Shown: positions 24,975 to 35,847, counted from the first letter of the stretch. The stretch: 64,000 nt of DNA from Actinomyces sp. B33 (GCF_028437565.1 NZ_JAMRYR010000003.1:248001-312000); one strand, 5' to 3'. Notes: a model not told the origin generated them from the letters alone. Program-made: numbers and translations.

Positions 24975-26321
24975 ATGGCACGCACGTCTCTTTCCGGTTT
25001 CCCCGAATGGCTCCCCGACGGCCGCATCATCGAGCAGGCCGTCCTCGACCACCTCCGCCGGGTCTTCGAGCTCCACGGCTTCAGCGGGATCGAGACCCGC
25101 GCCGTCGAGACCCTCGACCAGCTCGAGGCCAAGGGGGAGACCTCGAAGGAGGTCTACGTCCTCGACCGCCTCCAGGCCCTCAAAGAGGCCGAGGCCGGAC
25201 GCCGCTCCTCGAAGGAGAGACGCATGGGCCTGCACTTCGACCTGACGGTGCCCTTCGCCCGCTACGTCGTCGAGAACGCCAACGAGCTCGACTTCCCCTT
25301 CAAGCGCTACCAGATTCAGAAGGTCTGGCGCGGCGAGCGCCCCCAGGAGGGCCGGTTCCGCGAGTTCACCCAGGCCGACATCGACGTCGTCGGCAACGGC
25401 GACCTGCCCTTCCATTTCGAGGTCGATCTGCCCCTCGTCATGGCCGAGGCCCTCAACGGGCTCCCGATCCCCCCGGTGCGCGTCCTCGTCAACAACCGCA
25501 AGGTCGTCCAGGGCGTGTGCGAGTCCCTCGGCGTCGACGACGTCGAGGCGGCCCTGCGCGGCCTCGACAAGATCGACAAGATCGGGCCCGAGGGCGTCGC
25601 CGAGGAGCTCGCCTCCTCCGGGATTGGCGCGGATCAGGCGCGCGCGCTCCTGACGATGGCGCAGATCCGCTCCGAGGACCCCGGGGAGGTCCGTCGTCGC
25701 GTCCTCGCCCTGGGAGTCGGCGGCGAGCTGCTCGACGAGGGCCTGGGGGAGCTGTGCGCGCTCCTGGAGGAGGCCGCGACCCGGATGCCCGGGGCGGTCG
25801 TCGCCGACCTGAAGATCGCCAGGGGCCTGGACTACTACACCGGCTCGGTCTACGAGTCGATGGTCGAGGGGCACGAGGACCTCGGGTCGATCTGCTCGGG
25901 AGGGCGCTACGACTCGCTCGCCAAGGACGGCAAGCGGACCTATCCGGGCGTCGGCCTGTCGATCGGCGTGTCCCGCCTCGTATCACGGATGATCTCCGCT
26001 CCGATGGTGCGCGCGACCCGCAAGGCGCCCAGCGCCGTCGTCGTGGCCGTCGTCGACGAGGCCGACCGCTCCCGGTCGGACGCGGTCGCCGCGCAGCTGC
26101 GGGCCCGCGGTATCCCCGTCGACGTCTCCCCGTCGGCGGCCAAGTTCGGCAAGCAGATCAAGTACGCGGACAAGCGGGGCGTCCCCTTCGTCTGGTTCCC
26201 CGGGGAGGGGGGCGCGGCCGACACGGTCAAGGACATCCGCTCGGGCGAGCAGGTCGAGGCGGACGCGGCCTCGTGGGACCCGCCCGCCGACGACCTCCAT
26301 CCGCGCATCGTGGCGGTGTGA
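24975..26321 (+). CDS. hisS: Histidyl-tRNA synthetase
   Basis: 448-residue class II synthetase. Motif 2 appears as KRYQIQKVWRGERPQEGRFREFTQADID (only part quoted: VWRGERPQ, about residues 118-125), the histidine-specific GLDYYTGSVYE at about 289 and the ATP motif GVGLSIGVSRL at about 326. A C-terminal anticodon-binding domain follows. It charges tRNA-His. The ATG at 24975 sits 6 nt after an AAGAAT -10-like box and no ribosome site is clear, so it may be leaderless. The N-terminal SGFPEWLP is the start seen in many actinobacterial HisRS proteins. Confidence 0.95.
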   Translation: MARTSLSGFPEWLPDGRIIEQAVLDHLRRVFELHGFSGIETRAVETLDQLEAKGETSKEVYVLDRLQALKEAEAGRRSSKERRMGLHFDLTVPFARYVVENANELDFPFKRYQIQKVWRGERPQEGRFREFTQADIDVVGNGDLPFHFEVDLPLVMAEALNGLPIPPVRVLVNNRKVVQGVCESLGVDDVEAALRGLDKIDKIGPEGVAEELASSGIGADQARALLTMAQIRSEDPGEVRRRVLALGVGGELLDEGLGELCALLEEAATRMPGAVVADLKIARGLDYYTGSVYESMVEGHEDLGSICSGGRYDSLAKDGKRTYPGVGLSIGVSRLVSRMISAPMVRATRKAPSAVVVAVVDEADRSRSDAVAAQLRARGIPVDVSPSAAKFGKQIKYADKRGVPFVWFPGEGGAADTVKDIRSGEQVEADAASWDPPADDLHPRIVAV

Positions 26322-26323
26322 CC

Positions 26324-28012
26324 ATGGCCGACGAGCGCGGGCTCGCCGCCCTGCGGGACGCCCTCGCCGGCGTCGGGCCGGTCCTGCCCGTCGACGCGCG
26401 CGAGGACGGCGAAGCGGCGAGGGCCCGTGCGATCCGACGCCTCGACGACCACGTCCTCCCCAGGCTCGCCTCCCTCGACGCCCCGCTCCTGGGCGTCGTC
26501 GGGGGATCGACCGGGGCCGGCAAGTCCGCCCTCGTCAACTCCCTCGTCGGCCGCGTCGTCTCCCGGTCGTCGGCGGTGCGCCCGACGACCCGGCGCCCCA
26601 CCCTGATCTGCCGGCCGGAGGACGCCCACTGGTTCCTCGACGCGAGGATCCTCCCGACGCTCGCGCGCGTGCGCGTCGATGAAGGGGCCCCTGCCGGGGC
26701 CGTCGAAGACGAACGGGCCGGTTCGAGCCTGGCCGTGACGACCTGCGAGGGGCTCGCCGACTCCCTCGCCCTCGTCGACGCCCCCGACGTGGACTCGGTG
26801 GCGGCCGAGAACCGCCGGCTCGCCGGCCAGCTCCTCGACGCGGCGGACCTGTGGATCTTCGTCACCACTGCGGCGCGCTACGCCGACGCGGTGCCGTGGC
26901 GCCATCTGGACGAGGCGGCCGCGCGCGGCGTCGACGTGGCGGTCGTCCTCAACCGCGTGCCCGCGGGCGCCCGGGACGAGGTGGAGGCGGACCTGCGGCG
27001 CATGCTCGACGAGCGAGGCCTCCTCGCCGCCCCGATCTTCCCCGTCGACGAGCAGGACCTCGTCGATTCCCTGCTGCCGACCGGAGCGGTCGCCCCGATC
27101 GCGCGGTGGCTGGGCTCCCTGGCGGCCGACGCCTCGGCCCGGGCCGAGGTCGCCAGGAGGGCCCTCGACGGGTCGATCCGCTCGCTCGCGGATGACGCCG
27201 CCGTCGTCGTTGAGATGGTGGCCGCCCACAACGAGGCGGTGCGCCGCGGCGAGGGGATCCTCGACGAGGCCGTCGCCCACTCCCTGAGGCGGATCCGCCA
27301 GGGGCTGGGGGACGGGGCGCTCCTGCGCGGCGAGGTCCTCGCCCGCTGGCAGGAGGTCGTCGGCGCATGGGACATCAGCAGGACGATCGACCGCACCGTC
27401 TCGTCGCTGCGCGACCGCCTGTCGGCGGCCCTCAGGGGCCGGCCTTCTCCGGTGGCCCCCGTCGAGGAGGCTCTCGAGGAGGGGCTGGCGGGGGTGATCC
27501 GCGAGGAGCTCCTGCGGGTCCGCGAATCCGCCGAGGAGGCGATGCGGGGGGATCGGGCCCTCGCCGCAGTCTCCGCGACCGCCGACTCCCCGTCGGACGC
27601 CCTTGCCGACGAGGCCGCGCGGGAGACGACCGTCGCCTGGCAGCGGGCGCTCCTCGGCCTCGTGCGCGAGCAGGGAGGGTCGCGTCGGACTCGGGCCAGG
27701 GTCCTGGCGGTCGGCGTCAACATCGTCGCCGTCGCCCTGATGATCGTCCTGTTCTCCGCGACCGGCGGGTTGACCGGGGCGGAGGTCGGCGTCGCGGGGG
27801 CGTCGGCGGTCCTCGCCCAGCGGCTCCTCGAAGCGGTCTTCGGCGACCAGGGGGTGCGGACGATGGCGGCCCGGGCCGAGTCGATGCTCGACGAGATGTG
27901 CGCTCGCGCCCTGCGCGACCGGCTGGAGCCCCTCGCCCGAGCCGTGCCGGGGCCGATCGACGCCTCGGCCATTGACGAGGCCCTCCGGGCGGTCGAGGGG
28001 GAGGGGCGATGA
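26324..28012 (+). CDS. Dynamin-like GTPase, first of tandem pair
   Basis: 562 residues. G1 is GGSTGAGKSAL (about residues 60-70), G2 probably the Thr in RPTTRRPT, G3 DAPDVDSV (about 148) and G4 VLNRVP (about 207). Long alpha-helical regions follow, and a hydrophobic segment at about 465-515 (VNIVAVALMIVLF, then GVAGASAVLAQRLL) probably anchors it in the membrane. The end is helical. It overlaps the next GTPase by 4 nt, so both are made together. Tandem membrane dynamins of this kind are known in Streptomyces (DynA/DynB, cell division) and mycobacteria (IniA/IniC); I infer a membrane-remodelling or division role, not proven. Confidence 0.82.
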   Translation: MADERGLAALRDALAGVGPVLPVDAREDGEAARARAIRRLDDHVLPRLASLDAPLLGVVGGSTGAGKSALVNSLVGRVVSRSSAVRPTTRRPTLICRPEDAHWFLDARILPTLARVRVDEGAPAGAVEDERAGSSLAVTTCEGLADSLALVDAPDVDSVAAENRRLAGQLLDAADLWIFVTTAARYADAVPWRHLDEAAARGVDVAVVLNRVPAGARDEVEADLRRMLDERGLLAAPIFPVDEQDLVDSLLPTGAVAPIARWLGSLAADASARAEVARRALDGSIRSLADDAAVVVEMVAAHNEAVRRGEGILDEAVAHSLRRIRQGLGDGALLRGEVLARWQEVVGAWDISRTIDRTVSSLRDRLSAALRGRPSPVAPVEEALEEGLAGVIREELLRVRESAEEAMRGDRALAAVSATADSPSDALADEAARETTVAWQRALLGLVREQGGSRRTRARVLAVGVNIVAVALMIVLFSATGGLTGAEVGVAGASAVLAQRLLEAVFGDQGVRTMAARAESMLDEMCARALRDRLEPLARAVPGPIDASAIDEALRAVEGEGR

Positions 28013-29667
28013 GCGCTCTCGCGCGCGACGGGGCTCCTCGTCAGGAGCCGCCGGACCCCGTGTCCCGGCTGTCGGAGGCCCTCGACCTGACGCGGGGGGA
28101 TCTCGCCCCCGACGTCGCCGATGAGGCCCGGGCGCTGATCGACGCCGCCGGCGAGCGCAGGGTCCTCGGCGCCGAGACGACGGTCATCGGCATGCTCGGC
28201 GCGACCGGCTCGGGCAAGTCCTCTCTCGTCAACGCGCTGACGGGGGCCCGGGTCGCGCGCCCCGGCGTCATCCGGCCGACGACGACCAGCGCCCTGGCGG
28301 TGACGACGGGGGAGGCCCGGGCCGATCGGCTCCTCGACTGGATCGGCATCCCCGACCGCGTCGAGCTCGGCGCGGAATCGCGTCTCCCCGACGGCGCCGT
28401 CCTCGTCGACCTGCCCGACATCGACTCGGTGTCGACGTCGAACCGCGGGCTCGCGGCTCGCCTCGCCGAGCGCCTCGACCTCGTGGTCTGGGTGGTCGAC
28501 CCGCAGAAGTACGCGGACGGGGTGATCCACGAGGAGTGGATCGCGCCCCTCCACGAGCGCCTCGCCTCCTCGGTGGTCGTCCTCACCCACGCCGATGCGC
28601 TGGGGGAGGAGGACCTCGCCCTCGTCATCGCCGACCTCGAACGGCTCGCGGTGCGCGACGGCATCCCGAGCGCCCGGGTGATCCCCGTCTCGTCGACGAC
28701 CGGTCGGGGGATCGACGACCTGCGCGTCCTCATCGGGCGGGAGGCGCAGGAGAACCGACTGCGATCCACCCGCGATCGGGCGCGCCTGCGGGCGGCGGCC
28801 GACCTGATGGCCGACGGCCTCGACCTCGACGCCCCCATCCGGGCGGTCGACACCGGGGGGCTCGCCGACGCCCTCACCGGGATGGCCGGGGAGGTCGTCG
28901 GAGCTGGGCGCGTCGTCGACGCCGTCCGCTCGTCCTACCGCCATCGCGCGGGGCGCCGCGTCGGCTGGCTGGCCCTGCGGTGGCTGCGCACCCTGCGCGC
29001 CGACCCGTTGGCCGCGATGGGGCTGAGGGGAGGATCGGGCTCCGGCCCGATCGAGGATCTCGCCGTTCCGAGCCTCCCGGCCCCGTCGGCGCCCGCCCGC
29101 GCGGCTCTCAACCGGGGGCTGAGGGCGGTCGTCGAGGAGACGACGCGGGGCCGTCCGCAGGTGTGGCGCCGCGCGATGCTCGCCCGGGTCCTGGGGGCCT
29201 CGGACCGGCTGGCCGACGAGCTCGACGTGTCGGTCGCCTCGGCCGACCTGGGACCCGGACGTGCCCCGGCGTGGTGGGCGTGGGCGGACGCCGTTCAGTG
29301 GCTCGGCTGGCTCGTCGGAGCCGTCGGCGCGGGGTGGCTCGCGGCGATCCACCTCATCCGCTCGTTCCTGCTCGTCTCGTGGGAGCCGCCGCAGTGGCGG
29401 GGGGTTCCCGTCCCGGTCCTCCTGGTCGGGGCCGGACTGGCGTGGACGGCGGTCGTTGCGGTCATCGCGCTGGTCGCGGCCGGGATCGCCGCCGGCCGGG
29501 TGGGACGCCGGGCGCGGCGGAGCATCGACGGGAGGATCCGCGCGGCCGTGGAGCGCACCGTCGTCGCCGTCATCGAGGAGGAGGACCGGCGCCAGGGGGG
29601 TGTCTGCGACGCCCTCGCAACGGCGATCCCCCGGGAGGAGGAGTGGGGACGAGGAACCGCCCGGTGA
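28009..29667 (+). CDS. Dynamin-like GTPase, second of tandem pair (YfjP-like)
   Basis: 552 residues. G1 GATGSGKSSLVNALTG (about residues 64-79), G2 in RPTTTSALAV, G3 DLPDIDSVST (about 137) and G4 VLTHAD (about 190) are present, so GTP binding is expected. Two hydrophobic segments at about 431-452 and 464-500 (WLGWLVGAVGAGWLAAIHLI; LLVGAGLAWTAVVAVIALVA) form a membrane hairpin near the C-terminus. It starts within the last codons of the first GTPase (ATGA overlap). The two proteins are alike in layout but not close copies, as in known dynamin pairs that form hetero-oligomers. Confidence 0.82.
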   Translation: MSALARDGAPRQEPPDPVSRLSEALDLTRGDLAPDVADEARALIDAAGERRVLGAETTVIGMLGATGSGKSSLVNALTGARVARPGVIRPTTTSALAVTTGEARADRLLDWIGIPDRVELGAESRLPDGAVLVDLPDIDSVSTSNRGLAARLAERLDLVVWVVDPQKYADGVIHEEWIAPLHERLASSVVVLTHADALGEEDLALVIADLERLAVRDGIPSARVIPVSSTTGRGIDDLRVLIGREAQENRLRSTRDRARLRAAADLMADGLDLDAPIRAVDTGGLADALTGMAGEVVGAGRVVDAVRSSYRHRAGRRVGWLALRWLRTLRADPLAAMGLRGGSGSGPIEDLAVPSLPAPSAPARAALNRGLRAVVEETTRGRPQVWRRAMLARVLGASDRLADELDVSVASADLGPGRAPAWWAWADAVQWLGWLVGAVGAGWLAAIHLIRSFLLVSWEPPQWRGVPVPVLLVGAGLAWTAVVAVIALVAAGIAAGRVGRRARRSIDGRIRAAVERTVVAVIEEEDRRQGGVCDALATAIPREEEWGRGTAR

Positions 29668-29868
29668 GGGAATTCACCGGGGAGGGGGGCGGGAGACGAC
29701 GGAGCCCCCGATAGGCTGGGGGGACGATGAGGCGCAGCCCCCTGTGATGGTGCCCGGATGATCCGGTGAGTGTTGTTGTGGAGATGCGAGGCGGCGCCGA
29801 AGGTCGACCCCGACCCGGCCCCGATCCCGAGGGGCCTCGATCCAGACCGATCCCGATGAGGACCACCT

Positions 29869-32238
29869 GTGCCCATGCATGACGCCCCCTCCCTGTTCGA
29901 CGACGCCCCCGAACCGCGCGCGCTCGACGCCCAGACTCGAGAAGATCCCGTCGAGGCCCCGATCCCGGCGGCCGATCCCGAGGACTCGCAGATCCCCCCG
30001 ACCGACGAGACCCCGGGCGGCGCGGAGGACGGGGGGCCGTCCGTCGCGGATGGCGCCGACGGGGCGGACGATCCCGGCGATCCCGGGGAGGATGGAGCGG
30101 ACGATCCCGACGACCCCCGGGAGGACGAGGAGGACGACTCCGAGGACGATGAGGAGGGCGCCAACGGGGACGAGGGCGTCAGCTTCGCCTCCCTCGGCCT
30201 GCCCGAGGACATCCTCGCCGCCGTCACCGACATGGGCTACCGGACGCCCACGCCGATCCAGGAGCAGGCGATCCCCGCGCTCCTCGACCTGCGCGACGTC
30301 GTCGGCATCGCCCAGACCGGCACCGGCAAGACCGCCGCCTTCGGCCTGCCGATGCTCGCCATCGTCGAGGCCGCCGAGAAGAGGGTCCAGTCCCTCGTCC
30401 TCGCCCCCACTCGCGAACTCGCCCTCCAGTCGGCTCAGGCCATCGAGGACTTCGCGGCCCAATCCCGTGGACTGGACGTCGTCGCCGTCTACGGCGGATC
30501 GCCCTACGGCCCTCAGATCGCCGCGTTGAAGAAGGGGGCGCAGGTCGTCGTCGGGACTCCCGGCCGCGTCATCGACCTCATCGAGAAGGGGGCCCTCGAT
30601 CTGTCCGGCATCCGCATGCTCGTCCTCGACGAGGCCGACGAGATGCTGCGGATGGGGTTCGCGGAGGACGTCGAGACGATCGCCTCGTCCGCCCCGGCCG
30701 AGCGCCTGACCGCGCTCTTCTCGGCGACGATGCCCGCCGCCATCGAGCGGGTCGCCAACACGCATCTGACCGATCCGGTCAGGATCGCCGTCTCCGACGA
30801 GTCCTCGACTGTCGACACGATCCACCAGACCTACGCGGTCGTCCCCTACAAGCACAAGATCGGCGCGCTGACCCGTGTCCTGGCCACCCGCGCCCAACAC
30901 ATCGCCGAGGGGCAGGAGGAAGCCGACGCCGCGATCGTCTTCGTTCGGACCCGGGCCGACGTCGAGGAGATCTCGTTGGAGATGGCGGCCCGCGGTTTCC
31001 GAGCCGCCGGGATCTCCGGGGACGTCGCCCAGGCCGAGCGCGAGCGCATGGTCGAGCGCCTGCGCTCGGGGACACTCGACGTCCTCGTCGCCACGGACGT
31101 CGCCGCGCGCGGGCTCGACGTTGAGCGGATCTCCCTGGTCGTCAACTTCGACGTGCCCCGCGAACCGGAGGCCTACGTCCACCGCATCGGCCGGACGGGT
31201 CGCGCTGGGCGCGCCGGCAGGTCGCTGACGTTCTTCACCCCCCGGGAGCATGGGAGGCTTCGGCGGATCGAGAAACTCACCGGGGCGCCGATGGAGGAGG
31301 TGGCGATCCCCTCGCCGGCGGCGGTCTCGGAGTTCCGGGCCCGGCGCCTCCTCGAGGGGGTGGGACGACGGATCAAGCGCGGCAGGCTCGACATGTACAA
31401 GAGCCTCCTCGCCGATCTGCGGGTCGGGGACGGCGCCTCGTCGGACGGCGGAGGGGGCGTGGACGTCGTCGACGTCGCAGCGGCGCTCCTCGCGCAGGCC
31501 GTGGGGGACGAGGGGCCCGCGCCCCGGATCGACAAGGACCGGCGGGGCCCGGCCAGGACCCGCCGCGAGGAGGAGGTCGACGAGTCCGGGGAATTCCTCG
31601 GCGCCTCCTTCGAGGGCGGGCGGGACAAGGACCGCCCCCTCAAGCCCGGGCGGGACCGCAAGCGCTCGGCGTCGCGCCCCTCCGTCGGCGCCGGGATCCG
31701 CTATCGGGTCGAGGTCGGCAAGAAGGACCGGGTCAAGCCCGGATCGATCGTCGGAGCCATCGCCGGCGAGGGCGGGGTCGACGGCAAGGACATCGGCCAT
31801 ATCGAGATCTTCCCGACCTTCTCCCTCGTCGAGATCTCCGGCGACCTCAGCGAGGACCAGATGCGCCGGATCGGCAAGGGCTACGTCCAGGGGCGCCCGT
31901 TGCGCATCCGCGTCGACGAGGGGCCCGGCCAGCGCGGCGCCCGAGACCGCCGTCCCGGGTGGGACCGCTCGGAGCGGGGGGAAGGCGTCGATCGCCCCGA
32001 TCCCGCGGACCGCGAGGGGAGGGCCCCTCGCGATCGGGAGGGGGCCCCGACTCGTCACCGGTCGGTCCGATCCGAGCGCTGGGAGCGCGAGATCCGCAAG
32101 GGGCGGGACGAGCGCTACGGCGAGGAGAGGCGCGCGTCGGGGGCCCGGTCCTTCAAGGCGGCTCGCGCCGGGCGCCGGGAGCGCGACGACCGAGGGTCGA
32201 CCGGCAGGGCATTCGGCACGAGGCCTCGCCACCGCTGA
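29869..32238 (+). CDS. DEAD-box RNA helicase with DbpA-type C-terminal domain (DeaD/CsdA-like)
   Basis: 789 residues. The first ~105 are acidic and disordered (Asp/Glu/Pro-rich). The Q-motif PTPIQEQAIP, motif I AQTGTGKT (about 146), PTREL, TPGR, VLDEADEM, SAT, and the helicase C motifs ATDVAARGLD and HRIGRTGRAGR are all intact. A DbpA/CsdA-like RNA-binding domain (YRVEVGKKDRVKPGSIVGAI, about 619-638) and an Arg-rich tail end the protein. It likely remodels ribosomal or structured mRNA. The GTG at 29869 follows GAGGA by 6 nt; the ~200-nt region before it holds a TAGGCT -10 box at 29712-29717. Confidence 0.92.
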   Translation: MPMHDAPSLFDDAPEPRALDAQTREDPVEAPIPAADPEDSQIPPTDETPGGAEDGGPSVADGADGADDPGDPGEDGADDPDDPREDEEDDSEDDEEGANGDEGVSFASLGLPEDILAAVTDMGYRTPTPIQEQAIPALLDLRDVVGIAQTGTGKTAAFGLPMLAIVEAAEKRVQSLVLAPTRELALQSAQAIEDFAAQSRGLDVVAVYGGSPYGPQIAALKKGAQVVVGTPGRVIDLIEKGALDLSGIRMLVLDEADEMLRMGFAEDVETIASSAPAERLTALFSATMPAAIERVANTHLTDPVRIAVSDESSTVDTIHQTYAVVPYKHKIGALTRVLATRAQHIAEGQEEADAAIVFVRTRADVEEISLEMAARGFRAAGISGDVAQAERERMVERLRSGTLDVLVATDVAARGLDVERISLVVNFDVPREPEAYVHRIGRTGRAGRAGRSLTFFTPREHGRLRRIEKLTGAPMEEVAIPSPAAVSEFRARRLLEGVGRRIKRGRLDMYKSLLADLRVGDGASSDGGGGVDVVDVAAALLAQAVGDEGPAPRIDKDRRGPARTRREEEVDESGEFLGASFEGGRDKDRPLKPGRDRKRSASRPSVGAGIRYRVEVGKKDRVKPGSIVGAIAGEGGVDGKDIGHIEIFPTFSLVEISGDLSEDQMRRIGKGYVQGRPLRIRVDEGPGQRGARDRRPGWDRSERGEGVDRPDPADREGRAPRDREGAPTRHRSVRSERWEREIRKGRDERYGEERRASGARSFKAARAGRRERDDRGSTGRAFGTRPRHR

Positions 32239-32345
32239 CGGTGGGAGTCGGGGGTCGGGGCTGCTCAGCCCGGCCCCCCCATTTCCCCTCGGCGGCCTCG
32301 GGCATGTGCGTCCGGGGGGTGGGATCGCTCAGCTCAGCCCCCATT

Positions 32346-32403
32346 TCCCCCGAAAACGAACATTTCCCACCTGACCCGGTAGGAAATGTTCGTTTTCGGG
32401 GGA
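32346..32403. repeat. 22-bp perfect inverted repeat (long hairpin)
   Basis: The left arm 32346-32367 begins TCCCCCGAAAACGAACATTT and pairs without mismatch to the right arm 32382-32403; the loop is 14 nt. The arms are AT-richer in the centre than the surroundings. It lies after the helicase stop and could terminate transcription from both sides, but its arm content is unlike the other GC-only terminators here. It lies 8 nt from an IS-like end, so a mobile palindromic element is an alternative. Confidence 0.75.
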
Positions 32404-32411
32404 CGTCCCTA

Positions 32412-32511
32412 GGGGGTGTGTCAAGCGGCGGCGGTCAGTGATGGTGCGGGTTGTGTGTTGTAGAGGGCGCCGTCTCGGATCATGGCGTGCACGGCGAGGA
32501 CGCGGCGATGG
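32412..32511 (-). pseudogene. Possible transposase 3' remnant at an IS-like end
   Basis: On the minus strand an open tail of about 30 codons ends in a TGA at 32421-32423, and reads RRVLAVHAMIRDGALY followed by NTQPAPSLTAAA. The tail is cut off upstream by an in-frame stop at about 32514. Beyond the stop is GGGGGTGTG, the sort of tip found at insertion sequence ends, where a transposase stop often lies next to the terminal repeat. No matching opposite end is visible in the window. The family is not assigned; this is inference from layout. Confidence 0.4.
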
Positions 32512-32536
32512 GCTCAGGCCGACCGGTTCCTCCGCG
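32509..32536. repeat. Direct repeat copy 1 (duplicated end of MFS gene)
   Basis: 28 nt matching 32574-32601 with two mismatches. Copy 2 contains the stop and last codons of the MFS transporter gene, so copy 1 is a detached duplicate of that gene's end lying 65 nt away, directly beside the IS-like remnant. Confidence 0.75.
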
Positions 32537-32573
32537 CGGGTCGAGCTGGAACAGTCCGGGCGAGAAGCAGTGG

Positions 32574-32601
32574 TGGGCTCAGGCCGGCCGGATCCTCCGC
32601 G
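32574..32601. repeat. Direct repeat copy 2 (end of MFS gene)
   Basis: Includes the TGA of the MFS gene (32579-32581) and its last codons (RRIRPA). Partner of the copy at 32509-32536, with 26 of 28 positions identical. Confidence 0.75.
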
Positions 32602-33943
32602 AGGAGGCGAGCGCCGTCGCCCCGATGACGAGGGCGACGACCAGGGCCGGGGCGTAGGAGAGCCCCCCGCTCGCCCCCGTCGCGGCCCATGCCGCCATGA
32701 GGATCGACACGATCGCCAGCTCCACCGACGAGCCGGCCGAGTCGGCGACTTGCAGCCAGCTCGAGACCTTGCCGTGCTTCTCTGCCGGCATCAGGCCCAG
32801 GGCCAGGACGGACAGCGTCGAGTGCATGAGTCCCACTCCGGCGCCCATGATCATCCATCCGATGAGGGCCGGCCACGCGGGGGCCGAGCCGGAGAGGAGA
32901 CTGAGGACGGGCAGCATCCCGCCGACGATCAACGAGGTGCCGATGACGGGCAGGCGCAGCCGGACCTCGTCGTTCGACACCCGCGACTGGATGAACGCAC
33001 CGGCCGCCCACGACACCGTCCCCAGGGTGACGGACAGGGACGCGGCATCGGGCTGCCAATGGTGGATCCTCTGGAGGACCAGCGGCAGGAACGCGCCGAC
33101 TCCCGCCTGGACGCCCATCGCGAGCATCCGGGTGAGGATCGCGGAGGGCACCCCCCGGCGCATGGAGAACGCCCCGCGGGGCATGAGGCGGGGGAGCGCC
33201 CATCCGGTGAGCACCAGACCCGCGAGAACGAGGACGGCGAAGACCGTGCCCGTCACGGCCCCGGACAGCTGGAGGAAGAGGACGCCCAGACCGGCGACGA
33301 GCGCCATCAGGGACAGCGACCGGAGTCGGGGCGGAACCGCGCCCGAGCGGGATCCGAGCCTGGACAGGACGGAGATCAGGGGGATGGTGGCGACGGCGAC
33401 GAGGATGGGCACGGCCCAGAACACCGGCCGCCATCCCGCACGGGCGACGACGATCCCGGCGATGGCCGGGCCGACGAGGGAGGGCAGCACCCACGCCAGT
33501 GAGAACGCCGCGAAGAACGAGGGGCGGTGCGGGGCGGACACGACCGATCCGACGAGGACGTACAGGGGGACGATGAGGAGCCCGGCGCCGAGGCCCTGAA
33601 CGATCCTGCCGATGACGAAGAGCAGGATCGTCGGGGCCCAGGCGGAGGCGAGGAGCCCGGCGGCGAAGAGCCCCAGCCCGGCCAGGAGCACCGGGCGCGG
33701 CCCCTTCCAATCCGCCAGGGCTCCGGCGATGACCGTCGCGGTCAGCTGGGCGGCCAGCGATGATCCGGAGGCGACGGAGAACCAGGATTCGGCATCGAGG
33801 TCCTCGACGACGCTCGGCATGATCGTCGTCGTCGCCAGTCCCTCGAAGGCGCACAGGGTGATGAGGAGGACCGAGCCGAGCATGAGGGACGACTCGAGAG
33901 GGGTCCAGGGGAGATCGCGGCGGCGGGGGGAGATGAAGGGCAC
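32579..33943 (-). CDS. MFS transporter
   Basis: 454 residues with about 12 to 14 hydrophobic segments. The N-terminus is charged, then LMLGSVLLITLCAFEGLATTTIMPSVV begins the first helix. The loop ALADWKGPRPVLLAGLGLFAAG (about residues 75-96) is the D-x-x-G-R/K-P-type MFS signature, and GRIVQGLGAGLLIVP is the motif typical of drug/proton antiporters of the DHA type. A drug export role is possible but the substrate is unknown. It is divergent from aspS. Its 3' end is duplicated in the flanking DNA, a trace of local rearrangement. Confidence 0.85.
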   Translation of the reverse strand: MPFISPRRRDLPWTPLESSLMLGSVLLITLCAFEGLATTTIMPSVVEDLDAESWFSVASGSSLAAQLTATVIAGALADWKGPRPVLLAGLGLFAAGLLASAWAPTILLFVIGRIVQGLGAGLLIVPLYVLVGSVVSAPHRPSFFAAFSLAWVLPSLVGPAIAGIVVARAGWRPVFWAVPILVAVATIPLISVLSRLGSRSGAVPPRLRSLSLMALVAGLGVLFLQLSGAVTGTVFAVLVLAGLVLTGWALPRLMPRGAFSMRRGVPSAILTRMLAMGVQAGVGAFLPLVLQRIHHWQPDAASLSVTLGTVSWAAGAFIQSRVSNDEVRLRLPVIGTSLIVGGMLPVLSLLSGSAPAWPALIGWMIMGAGVGLMHSTLSVLALGLMPAEKHGKVSSWLQVADSAGSSVELAIVSILMAAWAATGASGGLSYAPALVVALVIGATALASSRRIRPA

Positions 33944-34044
33944 GCGCGATTATCCCACCGGTGATTCTCGACCGGCAACGCCGCTGACGTACACTCGCGA
34001 TGCCGCCGCCCGTCTCGCGGATGGCACCGACGAAAGGACTACCA

Positions 34045-35847
<1,803 letters not shown>

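Larger units (their letters stand above)
32239..32578. other. Gene-free region with hairpin, IS-like tail and duplicated gene end
   Basis: This 340-nt stretch between the convergent helicase and MFS genes codes for no intact gene. From left to right it holds a short GGGCTG/CAGCCC inverted repeat near 32264, two similar blocks with CCCCATTTCCCC (about 32279-32288 and 32340-32350), a 22-bp perfect hairpin, a minus-strand open tail that looks like a transposase remnant, and a 28-nt copy of the end of the MFS gene. Confidence 0.7.

Noticed and set aside
29295-30233. Minus-strand Ser-rich open frame opposite the helicase N-terminus
   Set aside because: It is the antisense of the acidic Asp/Glu/Pro-rich N-terminus, which automatically gives Ser/Gly-rich frames.
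32347-32402. LexA/SOS-box reading of GAAC...GTTC in the long hairpin
   Set aside because: The GAAC and GTTC half-sites are about 20 nt apart, whereas an actinobacterial SOS box has a 4-nt spacer; and no gene start lies next to it.
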